Source of the DNA: Alphaproteobacteria bacterium
GTDB lineage: Bacteria; Pseudomonadota; Alphaproteobacteria; UBA2966
Direction: 5' to 3'
Length of the DNA stretch: 64,000 bases
NCBI GenBank assembly: GCA_021296255.1
Contig: JAGWAU010000003.1
Span: forward strand, 1-64,000
Of the stretch, positions 16,844-25,591 are shown piece by piece (position 1 is the first letter of the stretch; the number at the start of each line of letters is the position of its first letter). The notes beneath the pieces are model-generated. The model saw only the letters and a list, made by a program, of their open reading frames with translations, did no database searches and was not told where the DNA came from. A program made the position numbers and the translations under genes.

Positions 16844-17599
16844 ATGCGCGGACTGACCGGCAAGAATGCGATCGTTACCGGGGGTGGCGGCGCCATCGGA
16901 CGGGCCATCTCGCTTCGCTTGGGAGACGAGGGCTGCGGCGTGGGAGTCTTCGACATCGACGGGGAAGCGGCCGCCGAGACGGCGCACCGTATCGAGGCCT
17001 CCGGTGGCGAGGCATCGGCGCAGACCGTGGATGTCACGGACTATGCGGCGGCCAAAACGGCCCTCGAACGGTTTCGGGACGACGCGGGTGCTTGCGACGT
17101 CCTGGTCAACAACGCGGGTTGGGATCGGTACGGGGAATTCGTCGACACGGAGCCTGCCCATTGGGACCGGGTCATCGCCATCAACCTGACCAGCGCCCTC
17201 AACATGAGCCATGCCGTGGCCCCAGTGATGAAGGAGCGCGGATGGGGACGGGTGATCAACATGGCTTCGGACGCCGGCCGCGCCGGGCCGCCGGGGCATG
17301 CAGTGTATTCCGCCTGCAAGGGGGCATTGATTGCCTTCGGCAAGTCGCTGGCCAAAGAGCTCGCGCCGAACGGGATCACGGTCAACGCCATTTGTCCGGG
17401 CCCCAACGATACACCGCTGCTGGAGGAACTCATCCCAGATGCCGGCGACCGCGAGGCTCTGGCCCAAAGCAATCCCATGGGCCGCCTCGGCGTACCCGAG
17501 GACATCGTCGGCTTGGCGGCCTTCCTGGCGAGCGAGGAATCGGCCTACGTCACCGGACAGGCCATCAGTGTTTCCGGCGGCCGCACGACCCATGGATAG
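16844..17599 (+). CDS. short-chain dehydrogenase/reductase (BadH-like)
   Basis: This 251-residue classical SDR oxidises or reduces an alcohol/ketone with NAD(P)H. The nucleotide motif TGGGGAIG is at 12-19, NNAG near 89-92, and the catalytic Tyr155-x3-Lys159 is in YSACK. Asp near residue 41 (VFDIDG) at the end of the second strand suggests NAD preference. The overall phrasing resembles 2-hydroxycyclohexanecarboxyl-CoA dehydrogenase and 3-oxoacyl reductase-like SDRs. AGAGGAAGG just upstream supports ATG 16844. No acyl-CoA ring-degradation genes are adjacent, so the BadH similarity should not be taken as function. Confidence 0.88.
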   Translation: MRGLTGKNAIVTGGGGAIGRAISLRLGDEGCGVGVFDIDGEAAAETAHRIEASGGEASAQTVDVTDYAAAKTALERFRDDAGACDVLVNNAGWDRYGEFVDTEPAHWDRVIAINLTSALNMSHAVAPVMKERGWGRVINMASDAGRAGPPGHAVYSACKGALIAFGKSLAKELAPNGITVNAICPGPNDTPLLEELIPDAGDREALAQSNPMGRLGVPEDIVGLAAFLASEESAYVTGQAISVSGGRTTHG

Positions 17600-17803
17600 G
17601 AGATGGCCATGCCGAGTCGCCGGCTTCGGGGGAATCCTCCTCTCGGCGGCATTGTCGCTGGGCGTGGAGACATCCATCGCGTCGCGCCGGACAAGACTCG
17701 ATGTGACCCGTGACGCGGACAGGCCTATAGTATCTGGGCCTTAGTCGATGAGCGTGAGGCGCGATTTTTGCGTCCCGCCATCTCACACAAGGGAGGCACT
17801 ATC

Positions 17804-18883
17804 ATGGGCATGACGAACTTAGTGAGACAGGCGTGCAGTCTGGCGGTTGTCGGCGCGTTTATGGCGGCGGCCGGTCCCGCATGGACCGGCCCGCTGGACG
17901 GTCAGAAGGTCAGGATTGCCACGTGGGGCGGTCCCTGGCTCGAGTATCATCAACAAGCCATCCAGCCGAAGCTGGAGGCACTTGGCGCAACCGTCGAATA
18001 TGTCAACGCCAGCCCACAGGACAACCTTGCCAAGCTCATCGCGGCCTGGGGCCGCGGCGAGGCGCCCTTCGACACCATGGAGGTGCTCGATGCGCAATGG
18101 CATCTGATGCAGCAAGGCGACTTCATTCAGAAGCTGGACCTCGACATCATCGAGAACAAGAAGTTTCTGGCGCGTGAGGATTGGAACGAGTGGCGGACGG
18201 GCTCTTGGCTTACTCAAGAGGGCATCTGCTACATCAAGGATTATTTCGAGAAGGAAGGGATTCCCATCCCGGATACGTACACCGATCTCAGGCACCCGAA
18301 ACTCGCGAACCGCATCATCATCCCCGACATTTCTTCGGGCGCGGGACTCGCCGCCTTTGGCGGCATGGCGTCCGCCGCGGGTGGAGATGCCAAGAACATT
18401 CAGCCGGGCCTCGATCTGGTGAAGAGCATCGACGTGCTCAAGTTCTGGAAGCGGGGTGCCGAAGTCGGCGTGCTCTTCAACACCGGCGATGCGCAGGTTG
18501 GGCTTGTCTCGGCCGGCTGGTGCTCGATCTTCAAGAAGGGCGGCTCCAACACCGCGTTCGTGCATCCGAAAATCAATGCGGATCAACGTGGGGTGTCGAA
18601 AAAGGGCTGGCTGGTGGTGATCAAGGGTACGAAGGTGCCGGAGGCGGCAAACCATTACATCAACGCCTATCTCGGCCATGATTTCCAGAACCTCTACGCG
18701 CACGAGAGCGGCCTGACGCCGGTCAACGTGCCGGTGCTGGAGAAGCTGGGATCGGACGATCCGGTCGTCGCCTCGATGAAGCTTCTCAAGGCCGAGGAGG
18801 TCGCAAAGATGCTGGTCATCGATTATTCCGAGGCCGACATCTCGGATTGGTCAGAACGCTGGACGCGCTCGGTTCAACGCTGA
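17804..18883 (+). CDS. PotD-type ABC transporter periplasmic binding protein, orphan
   Basis: The 359-residue product has a signal peptide (SLAVVGAFMAAAGPAWT) and a type-2 periplasmic binding fold of the spermidine/putrescine (PotD/PotF) group: VRIATWGGPWLEYHQQAI near the mature N-terminus, then the VEYVNASPQDNLAKLIA segment. ATG 17804 follows GGGAGG (17791-17796); an upstream in-frame ATG at 17768 lacks a site. No permease or ATPase gene is adjacent, and a strong terminator closes the unit, so it is monocistronic and must use a transporter encoded elsewhere. The ligand may be a polyamine, another cation or an opine-like compound. Confidence 0.87.
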   Translation: MGMTNLVRQACSLAVVGAFMAAAGPAWTGPLDGQKVRIATWGGPWLEYHQQAIQPKLEALGATVEYVNASPQDNLAKLIAAWGRGEAPFDTMEVLDAQWHLMQQGDFIQKLDLDIIENKKFLAREDWNEWRTGSWLTQEGICYIKDYFEKEGIPIPDTYTDLRHPKLANRIIIPDISSGAGLAAFGGMASAAGGDAKNIQPGLDLVKSIDVLKFWKRGAEVGVLFNTGDAQVGLVSAGWCSIFKKGGSNTAFVHPKINADQRGVSKKGWLVVIKGTKVPEAANHYINAYLGHDFQNLYAHESGLTPVNVPVLEKLGSDDPVVASMKLLKAEEVAKMLVIDYSEADISDWSERWTRSVQR

Positions 18884-18955
18884 CGCTGTTCCATCAGACG
18901 TAGTTGGAGTCATGCCGGGAGACGGGTGACACCGCACTCGGCCAGCCGTACGAGC

Positions 18956-18990
18956 GGGAGGGTGACGGGATCACCCTCCCGGATTTTTAT
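18956..18990 (+). terminator. rho-independent terminator after the binding-protein gene
   Basis: GGGAGGGTGA (18956-18965) pairs perfectly with TCACCCTCCC (18971-18980) around a 5-base loop, followed by GGATTTTTATT. It lies 73 bases after the binding-protein stop and abuts the stop of the convergent amidohydrolase. Confidence 0.9.
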
Positions 18991-20504
18991 TCTTCAGGTG
19001 CGTGATCTAGACCGGCGCCGTACCGGTGGACGTGGTAGGGCCGCCGCGCCAGCTCCGAACAATGGGCGTCGACGGCCGCCAGGACTCGCTCGATGACGCT
19101 GCCATCCGAGGCATGCAGGCAGCCCATCCGGTCGCGCGCGGCGCTGATCTCTCGTGCCAGTAGCCCCACGTCGACACTCGTCAGCTCGCCGTTTTCGACG
19201 ATCAGCCGGCCGTCCGCCATGACAGCGTCGACGCTGGTGCCGTCCTCGACGTGCACGATCTGGTTGACGGGGTCGTTCAGCGGAATCCAGTTGATCGTCT
19301 CAAGGTCGAGGAAGACGATGTCGGCCTTGAAGCCGGGAGCGATGCGACCGATCCCGTCGATACCCAGGACCTGCGCACCGCCTTCCGTCGCAGCAAAGTA
19401 GGCTTCTTCCGTCGTCAGCCATTTCTCGGGTGCGGGCGTCTGCACCTTGGAGACGAGAGAGGCGAGCCGTACCTCCTCGTACAGGTTCTCGTTGTCGTTG
19501 GAGCGCATGCCGTCCGTGCCGACCCCGACGGTGACCTTGGCGTCGAGCAGTGCCCGGATGTCGGCCAGACCGTTGCTGAACAGCATGTTGCTGCTCGGAC
19601 AGTGAGCCACCGAACACCCATGATCGGCGAGCCGCATCATGTCGTCACGGTCGAGCCAGACGCCGTGCGCGGCCGTGAAGTTGGGTGCGAGAAGCCCGAG
19701 CGCGCCAAGATGGGCCGTGATCGATTCGCCATGCCGGTCCAGACAGGCAAGGGCCTGGATCTTGGATTCTGACACATGGCTATGGAGTCCGGTGTCGAAC
19801 TCCCGGGCGAGCCGCCCGCAAGCCATCAGCAACCCTTCCGAGCAGTGCAATGGGATGGTCGGGGCCACGGCCAAGCGGAGTCGATCACGATCGTAAGGCC
19901 AGTGGTCGAGAGCATGGCGCAGGCCGGCAATGCTTTGCTTCGCAGACGTTTTGTCGAACCCTGTCACCTGCTGGCGAAGACTCTCGGGCAACGCGCTCAT
20001 GAGTCCGGGGGTCGCCTCGAAAACCGTACGATCGGCGAGCATGGGGGCGATTACCGCGCGGACGCCGACATCCTCATAACCCTCGGCGATCGCCTGGGTC
20101 CCCTCTGCCGACGGGCTCGGCAGTCCAAGGTTGAGGTCGTAGCATGCAGTGCAGCCCTTGAGCGCCATTTCCGCCGCCGCCAGCGTGGCGGTCAATTTGA
20201 GGATCTCGTGACTGCGGTCGGCGTTGATCCACGGCAGTACGGCGAGGCTTCGTTCCAGGGCCCAGCCTTCCCCCGTGGCCTTGTCGAGGCCGTGATGCCC
20301 GTGGGTGTGGGCGTTGATGAAACCCGGGTGCAGCAGGCGTCTGCCGGCGTCGATGACCCGCGCGTCCTCTGGGGCCCCCATTCCTGGCCGGCCGATCTCG
20401 ATGATGACGTTGCCGTCGACGAGGACGTCGACGCGCTCCGCGCTGCGGGCCTCGGGGTCGAGGACACGTCCACCCCGGATGATGATTTGGCGGTGATTTG
20501 TCAT
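18987..20504 (-). CDS. metal-dependent amidohydrolase (cytosine deaminase/chlorohydrolase group)
   Basis: This 505-residue amidohydrolase-superfamily enzyme probably deaminates or hydrolyses a C-N bond in an N-heterocycle. Metal ligands appear as NAHTHGHH (His66, His68), a later His in LHSHVSESK, one in AAHGVWLDRDD, and Asp in VGVGTDG; the C-terminal IAPGFKADIVFLDLE is typical of the COG0402-type group. ATG 20504 gives MTNHRQIIIRGGRVLD. It is paralogous, in register, with the gene at 25592; together they flank the dioxygenase and hyuBA. Substrate is unknown; a cyclic ureide or triazine-like ring is a guess from context. Confidence 0.86.
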   Translation of the reverse strand: MTNHRQIIIRGGRVLDPEARSAERVDVLVDGNVIIEIGRPGMGAPEDARVIDAGRRLLHPGFINAHTHGHHGLDKATGEGWALERSLAVLPWINADRSHEILKLTATLAAAEMALKGCTACYDLNLGLPSPSAEGTQAIAEGYEDVGVRAVIAPMLADRTVFEATPGLMSALPESLRQQVTGFDKTSAKQSIAGLRHALDHWPYDRDRLRLAVAPTIPLHCSEGLLMACGRLAREFDTGLHSHVSESKIQALACLDRHGESITAHLGALGLLAPNFTAAHGVWLDRDDMMRLADHGCSVAHCPSSNMLFSNGLADIRALLDAKVTVGVGTDGMRSNDNENLYEEVRLASLVSKVQTPAPEKWLTTEEAYFAATEGGAQVLGIDGIGRIAPGFKADIVFLDLETINWIPLNDPVNQIVHVEDGTSVDAVMADGRLIVENGELTSVDVGLLAREISAARDRMGCLHASDGSVIERVLAAVDAHCSELARRPYHVHRYGAGLDHAPEE

Positions 20505-20736
20505 CGCTGTTCGCGTTGCCTCGACCGTTCGAGTCTGGGGGTCGTATAGGGTCGGATGCAAGCGTTTCGGTCGCCCACGTTCACTACGGGGAGACCGGCG
20601 ATGCCACAACGCAAAGGAATGAGCCACTAGGCCAAAGTCTCCCGGCCGCGGGCATGTGCGCGTCCCGGAGCGCGTTTGAAAAAGCTCGCGAAACCTTTAG
20701 CCTCATCGATAAGGAGGAAGCCGTCGCCGTACGCGA

Positions 20737-21834
20737 GTGAACCTCATGACAGGCAATCCGGTCCCGATCCTCGATATCGCGCCGTTCGCCATGGCGAACG
20801 CGGTGGGAAAGCGGGCGGTCGCCCGGCAAATGGATGCCGCGTGCCGGGATATCGGCTTTCTCATGATCTCGGGCCACGGGATTCTCCCAAGCCTGTTCGA
20901 TGAGGCCTTTGCCGTCTCGCGGGCGTTCTTCGACCTGCCGCTCTCGGAAAAGATGAAGTACGAACCGCCGCACAAGGAGGCGAACCGGGGGTACACGGCG
21001 GTGGCATCGCGCACCCTCGCCTACACGCTGGACGAGACCTCACCACCGGACCTCCGAGAACGTTTCGCCATTGGGCCGTTGAGCGATCACGGTGCTGCCT
21101 ATCGCGGCCAGCCAGGCGTCGCGGGCATGTATCAGCCCAATGTGTGGCCGGATCGTCCGGAATGCTTCCGGAAGATCTTCAGCCGTCTTTACCGGGAGCT
21201 TGAAGAGCTGGTCGCCCGGCTGATGGGCATCGCGGCGATTGCGCTCGACCTCCCCGAGAATTACTTCGATGAACGCATCGACCGGCATTTTTCGGCCTGT
21301 GGAACCTTCCACTATCCCGTCCCCGTGTCCGATCCGTTGCCTGGCCAGCATGGCGCGGGCGCGCACACCGACTTCGGGACACTCACCATCCTCGTCATCC
21401 GTGCCGGCGAGCGCGGGTTGCAGATCAAATCCGAGGGCGATGAGTGGGCCGATGTCGTGCCCGGTCCCGGTCAGTTCGTCGTCAACATCGGCGACATGAT
21501 GGCGCGCTGGACGAACGACCGTTGGCGCTCGACCCTCCATCGCGTCGTCAATCCACCGTTGACGGATAACGATGGCACCAGCCGGCAATCGATCGCGTTC
21601 TTCGGCAATCCCAACTACGACGCCGAGGTCCGGTGTCTGGAGGCCTGTACGGGGCGGGATAACCCACCGAAATACGCTCCTATCCTTGCCGGGCACCATA
21701 TGTACGACAAGTCGCTCAAACACGCTGCCGATGCGAATAGCCCCTCCCCCGGATCTTCGCAGCGCCGTAGGGACTTCGGCGCGGCGAAGGCCCGGGGGAA
21801 CCGATCTCGCTATTCCTCGACCTCGACGCCGTAG
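20737..21834 (+). CDS. isopenicillin-N-synthase-like 2-oxoglutarate/Fe(II) dioxygenase
   Basis: The 365-residue product has the DIOX_N region (PVPILDIAPF) and a 2OG-Fe(II) core with His210-x-Asp212 (GAHTDFGTLT), His268 (STLHRV) and Arg283-x-Ser285 for the cosubstrate. Such enzymes hydroxylate or desaturate small molecules, or make ethylene. GTG 20737 is the listed start; ATG 20746 is an alternative, and the AGGAGG at 20712-20717 is rather far from either. The last 35 or so residues are low-complexity, Ser/Arg-rich and run through a hairpin into the 3' end of the opposite hyuB (25-bp overlap), suggesting an original stop was lost. It is divergent from the amidohydrolase at 20504. Confidence 0.85.
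   Translation: MNLMTGNPVPILDIAPFAMANAVGKRAVARQMDAACRDIGFLMISGHGILPSLFDEAFAVSRAFFDLPLSEKMKYEPPHKEANRGYTAVASRTLAYTLDETSPPDLRERFAIGPLSDHGAAYRGQPGVAGMYQPNVWPDRPECFRKIFSRLYRELEELVARLMGIAAIALDLPENYFDERIDRHFSACGTFHYPVPVSDPLPGQHGAGAHTDFGTLTILVIRAGERGLQIKSEGDEWADVVPGPGQFVVNIGDMMARWTNDRWRSTLHRVVNPPLTDNDGTSRQSIAFFGNPNYDAEVRCLEACTGRDNPPKYAPILAGHHMYDKSLKHAADANSPSPGSSQRRRDFGAAKARGNRSRYSSTSTP
21755..21789. terminator. hairpin inside the 3' end of the dioxygenase frame
   Basis: CTTCGCAGCGCCG (21755-21767) pairs with CGGCGCGGCGAAG (21777-21789) with a single mismatch and a 9-base loop. It sits where two convergent genes meet, as a shared terminator would. No T tract follows on either strand. Confidence 0.5.
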
Positions 21835-23507
21835 TCGCGCCTAGCCTGTTCGCGGGTGATATAGCCGTTCTTCAGGTCCTCCAAGACCTGTTGGCGCGGC
21901 CGCGAGCGGGGATCCCCATAGCCGCCTCCCGTTGGTGTCACGAGGCGGATCCGTTCTCCCCTGTTGACGGGCACGCTCACGGCGCGCTGCCGGGCTTCCG
22001 TGCTGCCGTCGACGCGCGCGATTTGGGCCAGACTGGCAGTTCCTGGGCCGCCGCCGGCGATGCCCCAAGGTCGGAACTTGTGGCGGCCGTAGTCACCCGA
22101 GAAATGAATCCGTTCGTCGACGACCCGGTAGTCCAGGACCACGCCCTTGCCGCCGCGACGCTTGCCCGCGCCACCATCGTCGTCGTGGAATGCGTACTGC
22201 TCTACGAGGATGCCGAATTTGTTTTCCTGCACCTCGATCGGGATGTTGAAGGTCTCCCCGTCCGCGGCACAGAACTGGCCGTTCTCGCCATCCCGGTCCG
22301 CCGTGGCGCCCCAACCGCCCACCAGCGGCTGCTGCAACAGGGTGACGTTGCCGCTCGCCGGGTCGCGACCGATGAGGGTAGTGCCGCAGACCGCTGCGAG
22401 ATGGCCTGCCGGGAGGCGTTTCGGGCAATGCGGCGCCAGAGCCTTCCAGATCACTTCCGTGGCGAAGAGGACGGCCTGGTGGTACTTGCCCGTGGCCGCG
22501 GGACGCCGAGCCGAGAGAACCGTGTCCGGTGGGCAGACGATGCGCAGTGGTCGAAACGCGCCATGGTTGGCGGGCGAGGCCGGATCGGTCAGCGCCTTGA
22601 AGGCGAGCTTGACACCCGACTCCAACCCCGCCCGTCCGGTGTTGAACGGTCCCGCTACGACACCGTTGGTGCCGGTGTAGTCGGCGACGAACTCCTTATC
22701 GCTGATGGTCACCTTGCAGCGCACCGGTATCGGGTCGTCCGTGATCCCGTCGTCATCGATCCAATCCTCGGCCTCAAAGGTCCCCTTGGGGAGGTGCGAT
22801 AGCGCTGCCAATGACATCGACTCGGCATAATTCAACAGTCCGTCGACGGCTTGGCGCCAAGCGGCGTGTCCGTACTTGGAGTAGAGCTCGCGAATGCGGC
22901 GCTCGCCGATACGCGCGGCGGCAACGCTAGCCCACATGTCACCCAGCGTCTGCCGCGGTAGTCGCACGTTGACGGCCAGCAGATCGAGAATGGCTTGCAC
23001 CGGCTCGCCGCGGCAAAACAACTTGACTATCGGGATCTGTAGGCCTTCCTGGAACACCTCCGTCGAGTCCGCAGCAATCGTTCCCGGCACCTTGCCGCCG
23101 AGCTCGCTCCAGTGCCCTTTGTTGGCGGTGAACGCGATGAGTTCGTCGTCGGCGAAAACGGGCATGACCAGGCAAACGTCCGGCGTATGCGTACCGCCGC
23201 CGCAGTAGGGATCGTTCATTGCGAAGATGTCGCCAGGCTCCATGTCCCGTTCGTTGCCGAACTTGTCGATGACTTCTCGTACGGCCGACTCGAGAGTGCC
23301 GATGAACAGAGGCACACCGTTGCCCTGGACGACCATGCGGCCCGACGCGTCAGCGATGCCGACGCAGTAGTCGAGGCATTCGTAGATGACGATTCCCTGC
23401 GCGGCGCGGCCCAGGGCGATGAACATCTCGTCACTGGCCGCCTGGAGGCCGTCCCGAATGATCTCCAGGGTGAAGGGGTCGGGTTCGACGTATGAGGGAT
23501 CGGTCAT
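21810..23507 (-). CDS. hyuB: HyuB-type hydantoinase B/oxoprolinase subunit
   Basis: This 565-residue beta-type subunit of an ATP-dependent hydantoinase/oxoprolinase opens cyclic amides together with HyuA. Visible signatures are GDIFAMNDPYCGGGTHTPD, ANKGHWSELGG and the C-terminal PTGGGYGDPRSRP. Its ATG overlaps the TGA of the upstream hyuA (ATGA at 23504-23507), a clear sign of coupled translation and a complex. Its 3' end overlaps the dioxygenase gene on the other strand. It is clearly diverged from the other two HyuB proteins in the window, so the three may prefer different rings (hydantoins, N-methylhydantoin, 5-oxoproline). Confidence 0.9.
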   Translation of the reverse strand: MTDPSYVEPDPFTLEIIRDGLQAASDEMFIALGRAAQGIVIYECLDYCVGIADASGRMVVQGNGVPLFIGTLESAVREVIDKFGNERDMEPGDIFAMNDPYCGGGTHTPDVCLVMPVFADDELIAFTANKGHWSELGGKVPGTIAADSTEVFQEGLQIPIVKLFCRGEPVQAILDLLAVNVRLPRQTLGDMWASVAAARIGERRIRELYSKYGHAAWRQAVDGLLNYAESMSLAALSHLPKGTFEAEDWIDDDGITDDPIPVRCKVTISDKEFVADYTGTNGVVAGPFNTGRAGLESGVKLAFKALTDPASPANHGAFRPLRIVCPPDTVLSARRPAATGKYHQAVLFATEVIWKALAPHCPKRLPAGHLAAVCGTTLIGRDPASGNVTLLQQPLVGGWGATADRDGENGQFCAADGETFNIPIEVQENKFGILVEQYAFHDDDGGAGKRRGGKGVVLDYRVVDERIHFSGDYGRHKFRPWGIAGGGPGTASLAQIARVDGSTEARQRAVSVPVNRGERIRLVTPTGGGYGDPRSRPRQQVLEDLKNGYITREQARRDYGVEVEE

Positions 23508-25582
23508 GTCTTGAATCGGGAGTCCATGCCGTCGACGTCGATATGAAGCAGGCCGTACCGGTCAACCGTAGCCCGGGAGCCCGGCGGCAGCACGATGGTC
23601 GTATCCGATTCCTCGATTATGGCGGGCCCGGGAATGCCCGCTCCGGCACCGAGCAGGGTGCGTTCGTAAATCCGTGTTTCCAACTGGCCGTCGAGATCAA
23701 AGTCGACCGTTCGGGTGTCCCGGATTGCGTCGCTCAACGATCCATCGCTGGGGCCAAGACCGGGAATGCCGGTCTCGTTCACCGTGCCATGAGCGGCGAC
23801 GTGGAAGTTGACGGTGATCACGCCCGCGTCCAACCAGAACGTGAAGGCGCGTTCGTGCTCGGCGTGGAATTCCTGTCGCGCGCGCCGCAATGCCGCACCA
23901 TCGACGGGGCCGGCGGGGAAAGTGACCTTTACGGCGTGCTCCTGGCCGTCGTAGCGCATGTCGGCGAAACGCTCGATGTGAAGACGGTCGAGGGGCACTC
24001 CATCGGCCGCGAAGTCTTCCCGCGCGCCATGCTCCAGATCGTCGAAGACCGCCGCGATCTCTGATAGATGTGCGGCGTCCAACCGCAGCGGTCGCGTGCG
24101 CACGTAATCCCGCCGCATGTCGCAATTCAGTATTCCCCAGGCGGAGAAGACCGCCGGCCGCAAGGGGATGACCACCTTGGGAATGTGCAGGTCGCGGGCC
24201 AGGGCGACGGCGTGCATCGCACCGCCGCCGCCAAAGGCGATGAGCGTGAACTCCCGCGGGTCATGACCTCGATTGACTGAAACCAGTTTGAGCGCGTTGG
24301 TCATGTTGGCGTTGGCCAAGCGAAGGATGCCGCGCGCAGTTTCGGGATAGGCGGTGCCGAGCTTGACGCTCAGGTCTTGGAACACACGTGTCACATTGTC
24401 CATATCGGGCGTGATCTCGCCGCCCAGGAAGTAGCCGGAATCGATCCGCCCGGTGAGGAGGTGGGCATCGGTTATGGTCGGACGGTTGCCGCCGCGGCCG
24501 TAGGCCGCCGGTCCCGGCGACGCGCCGGCGCTTTTCGGCCCGACGCGAAGTTTGCCGCCTTCGTCCAGCCAGGCGACGCTGCCGCCCCCGCTGCCGATCT
24601 CGACGATGTCGATGGCGGGCAGTTTCAGGGGATAGCCCGCACTGACCCGCGTCCGTTCGATCGCATAGTCCGTGGTGATCGGGATTCGCGCGTCCTGAAT
24701 CAGCGCGCATTTCGCGGTAGTGCCGCCGACGTCCAGCGTAATCAGGTTCGATTCTCCGATCAGCCGGCCTATCGCGACTGCGCCGAGCACGCCCCCCGCG
24801 GGTCCCGATTCCAGCATCGTGATCGGCTGGTCCTTGGCGGTTTCCAACGCGGCGATGCCTCCGTTCGACTGCATGACGTAGGCGTGGCCGGAGAAGCCGC
24901 GAGATCCAAGGGCATGATCGAGCGCATCAAGGTATCGGTTGGCCACCGGGTGCGTGTAGGCCGCGAGTACGGCCGTCGACGTGCGCTCGTATTCCCGCCA
25001 CTCGCGCGTGAGTGCGTGCGAGGGGATCACCGAAACATCAGGCCACAGCTCACGGACAGCATTGCAGACAGCTATCTCATGAGCGGGTTCGGCGTAGGCG
25101 TGAAGCAGGCTGACGGCAATCGCCTTGACACTCTCCTCTCGGAACGTCGCGATGATCTCGGGTAGCTCATCGTGCGCCAACGGCACCAGAATCTCGCCTT
25201 CGTACGAAACGCGTTCCGTGATTTCCTGACGCAAAAAACGTGGGACCAGCGGCTTCGGCTTGGCGTACATGAGATTGTACAAGTCGGGCCTGTTACCCCG
25301 GCCGATTTCCAGCACGTCGCGAAATCCCCGTGTCGTGATCAAGCCCGTCCGCGCGCCCTTGCGTTCGGTTATCGCGTTGATGATCACCGTGGAGCCGTGC
25401 GCGAAAAAGGCGGTCGCGCCCAGGTCGATGTCCGCCTTCGTCAGGACGTCCTCGACGCCCCGTTCGAAATCGGGTGGCGTGCTGTGGCATTTGGCGGCCA
25501 GGGGCACGCCAGTGCTTCCAGCCCTGTCGTCGATGGCGACGAGGTCCGTGAAAGTGCCGCCGACATCGGTTGCCAGTCGCAC
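23504..25582 (-). CDS. hyuA: HyuA-type hydantoinase A/oxoprolinase subunit
   Basis: This 692-residue ATPase-fold subunit carries the actin-like phosphate motif at its N-terminus (RLATDVGGTFTDLVAID) and a second one in TLDVGGTTAKCAL near 260, then the MESGPAGGV and GSGGGS segments typical of HyuA/oxoprolinase-alpha. It activates the ring carbonyl with ATP; HyuB completes the hydrolysis. GTG 25582 is supported by GAGGAG six bases upstream. The amidohydrolase at 25592 ends nine bases ahead of it on the same strand, so amidohydrolase-hyuA-hyuB form an operon. N-methylhydantoin as substrate would fit the sarcosine oxidase found later, but is inference. Confidence 0.9.
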   Translation of the reverse strand: MRLATDVGGTFTDLVAIDDRAGSTGVPLAAKCHSTPPDFERGVEDVLTKADIDLGATAFFAHGSTVIINAITERKGARTGLITTRGFRDVLEIGRGNRPDLYNLMYAKPKPLVPRFLRQEITERVSYEGEILVPLAHDELPEIIATFREESVKAIAVSLLHAYAEPAHEIAVCNAVRELWPDVSVIPSHALTREWREYERTSTAVLAAYTHPVANRYLDALDHALGSRGFSGHAYVMQSNGGIAALETAKDQPITMLESGPAGGVLGAVAIGRLIGESNLITLDVGGTTAKCALIQDARIPITTDYAIERTRVSAGYPLKLPAIDIVEIGSGGGSVAWLDEGGKLRVGPKSAGASPGPAAYGRGGNRPTITDAHLLTGRIDSGYFLGGEITPDMDNVTRVFQDLSVKLGTAYPETARGILRLANANMTNALKLVSVNRGHDPREFTLIAFGGGGAMHAVALARDLHIPKVVIPLRPAVFSAWGILNCDMRRDYVRTRPLRLDAAHLSEIAAVFDDLEHGAREDFAADGVPLDRLHIERFADMRYDGQEHAVKVTFPAGPVDGAALRRARQEFHAEHERAFTFWLDAGVITVNFHVAAHGTVNETGIPGLGPSDGSLSDAIRDTRTVDFDLDGQLETRIYERTLLGAGAGIPGPAIIEESDTTIVLPPGSRATVDRYGLLHIDVDGMDSRFKT

Positions 25583-25591
25583 CTCAACTCC

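Noticed and set aside
17600-17803. Possible small gene between the SDR and the binding protein
   Set aside because: The only open frame is about 45 codons, Arg/Pro-rich, and lacks any membrane or domain pattern.
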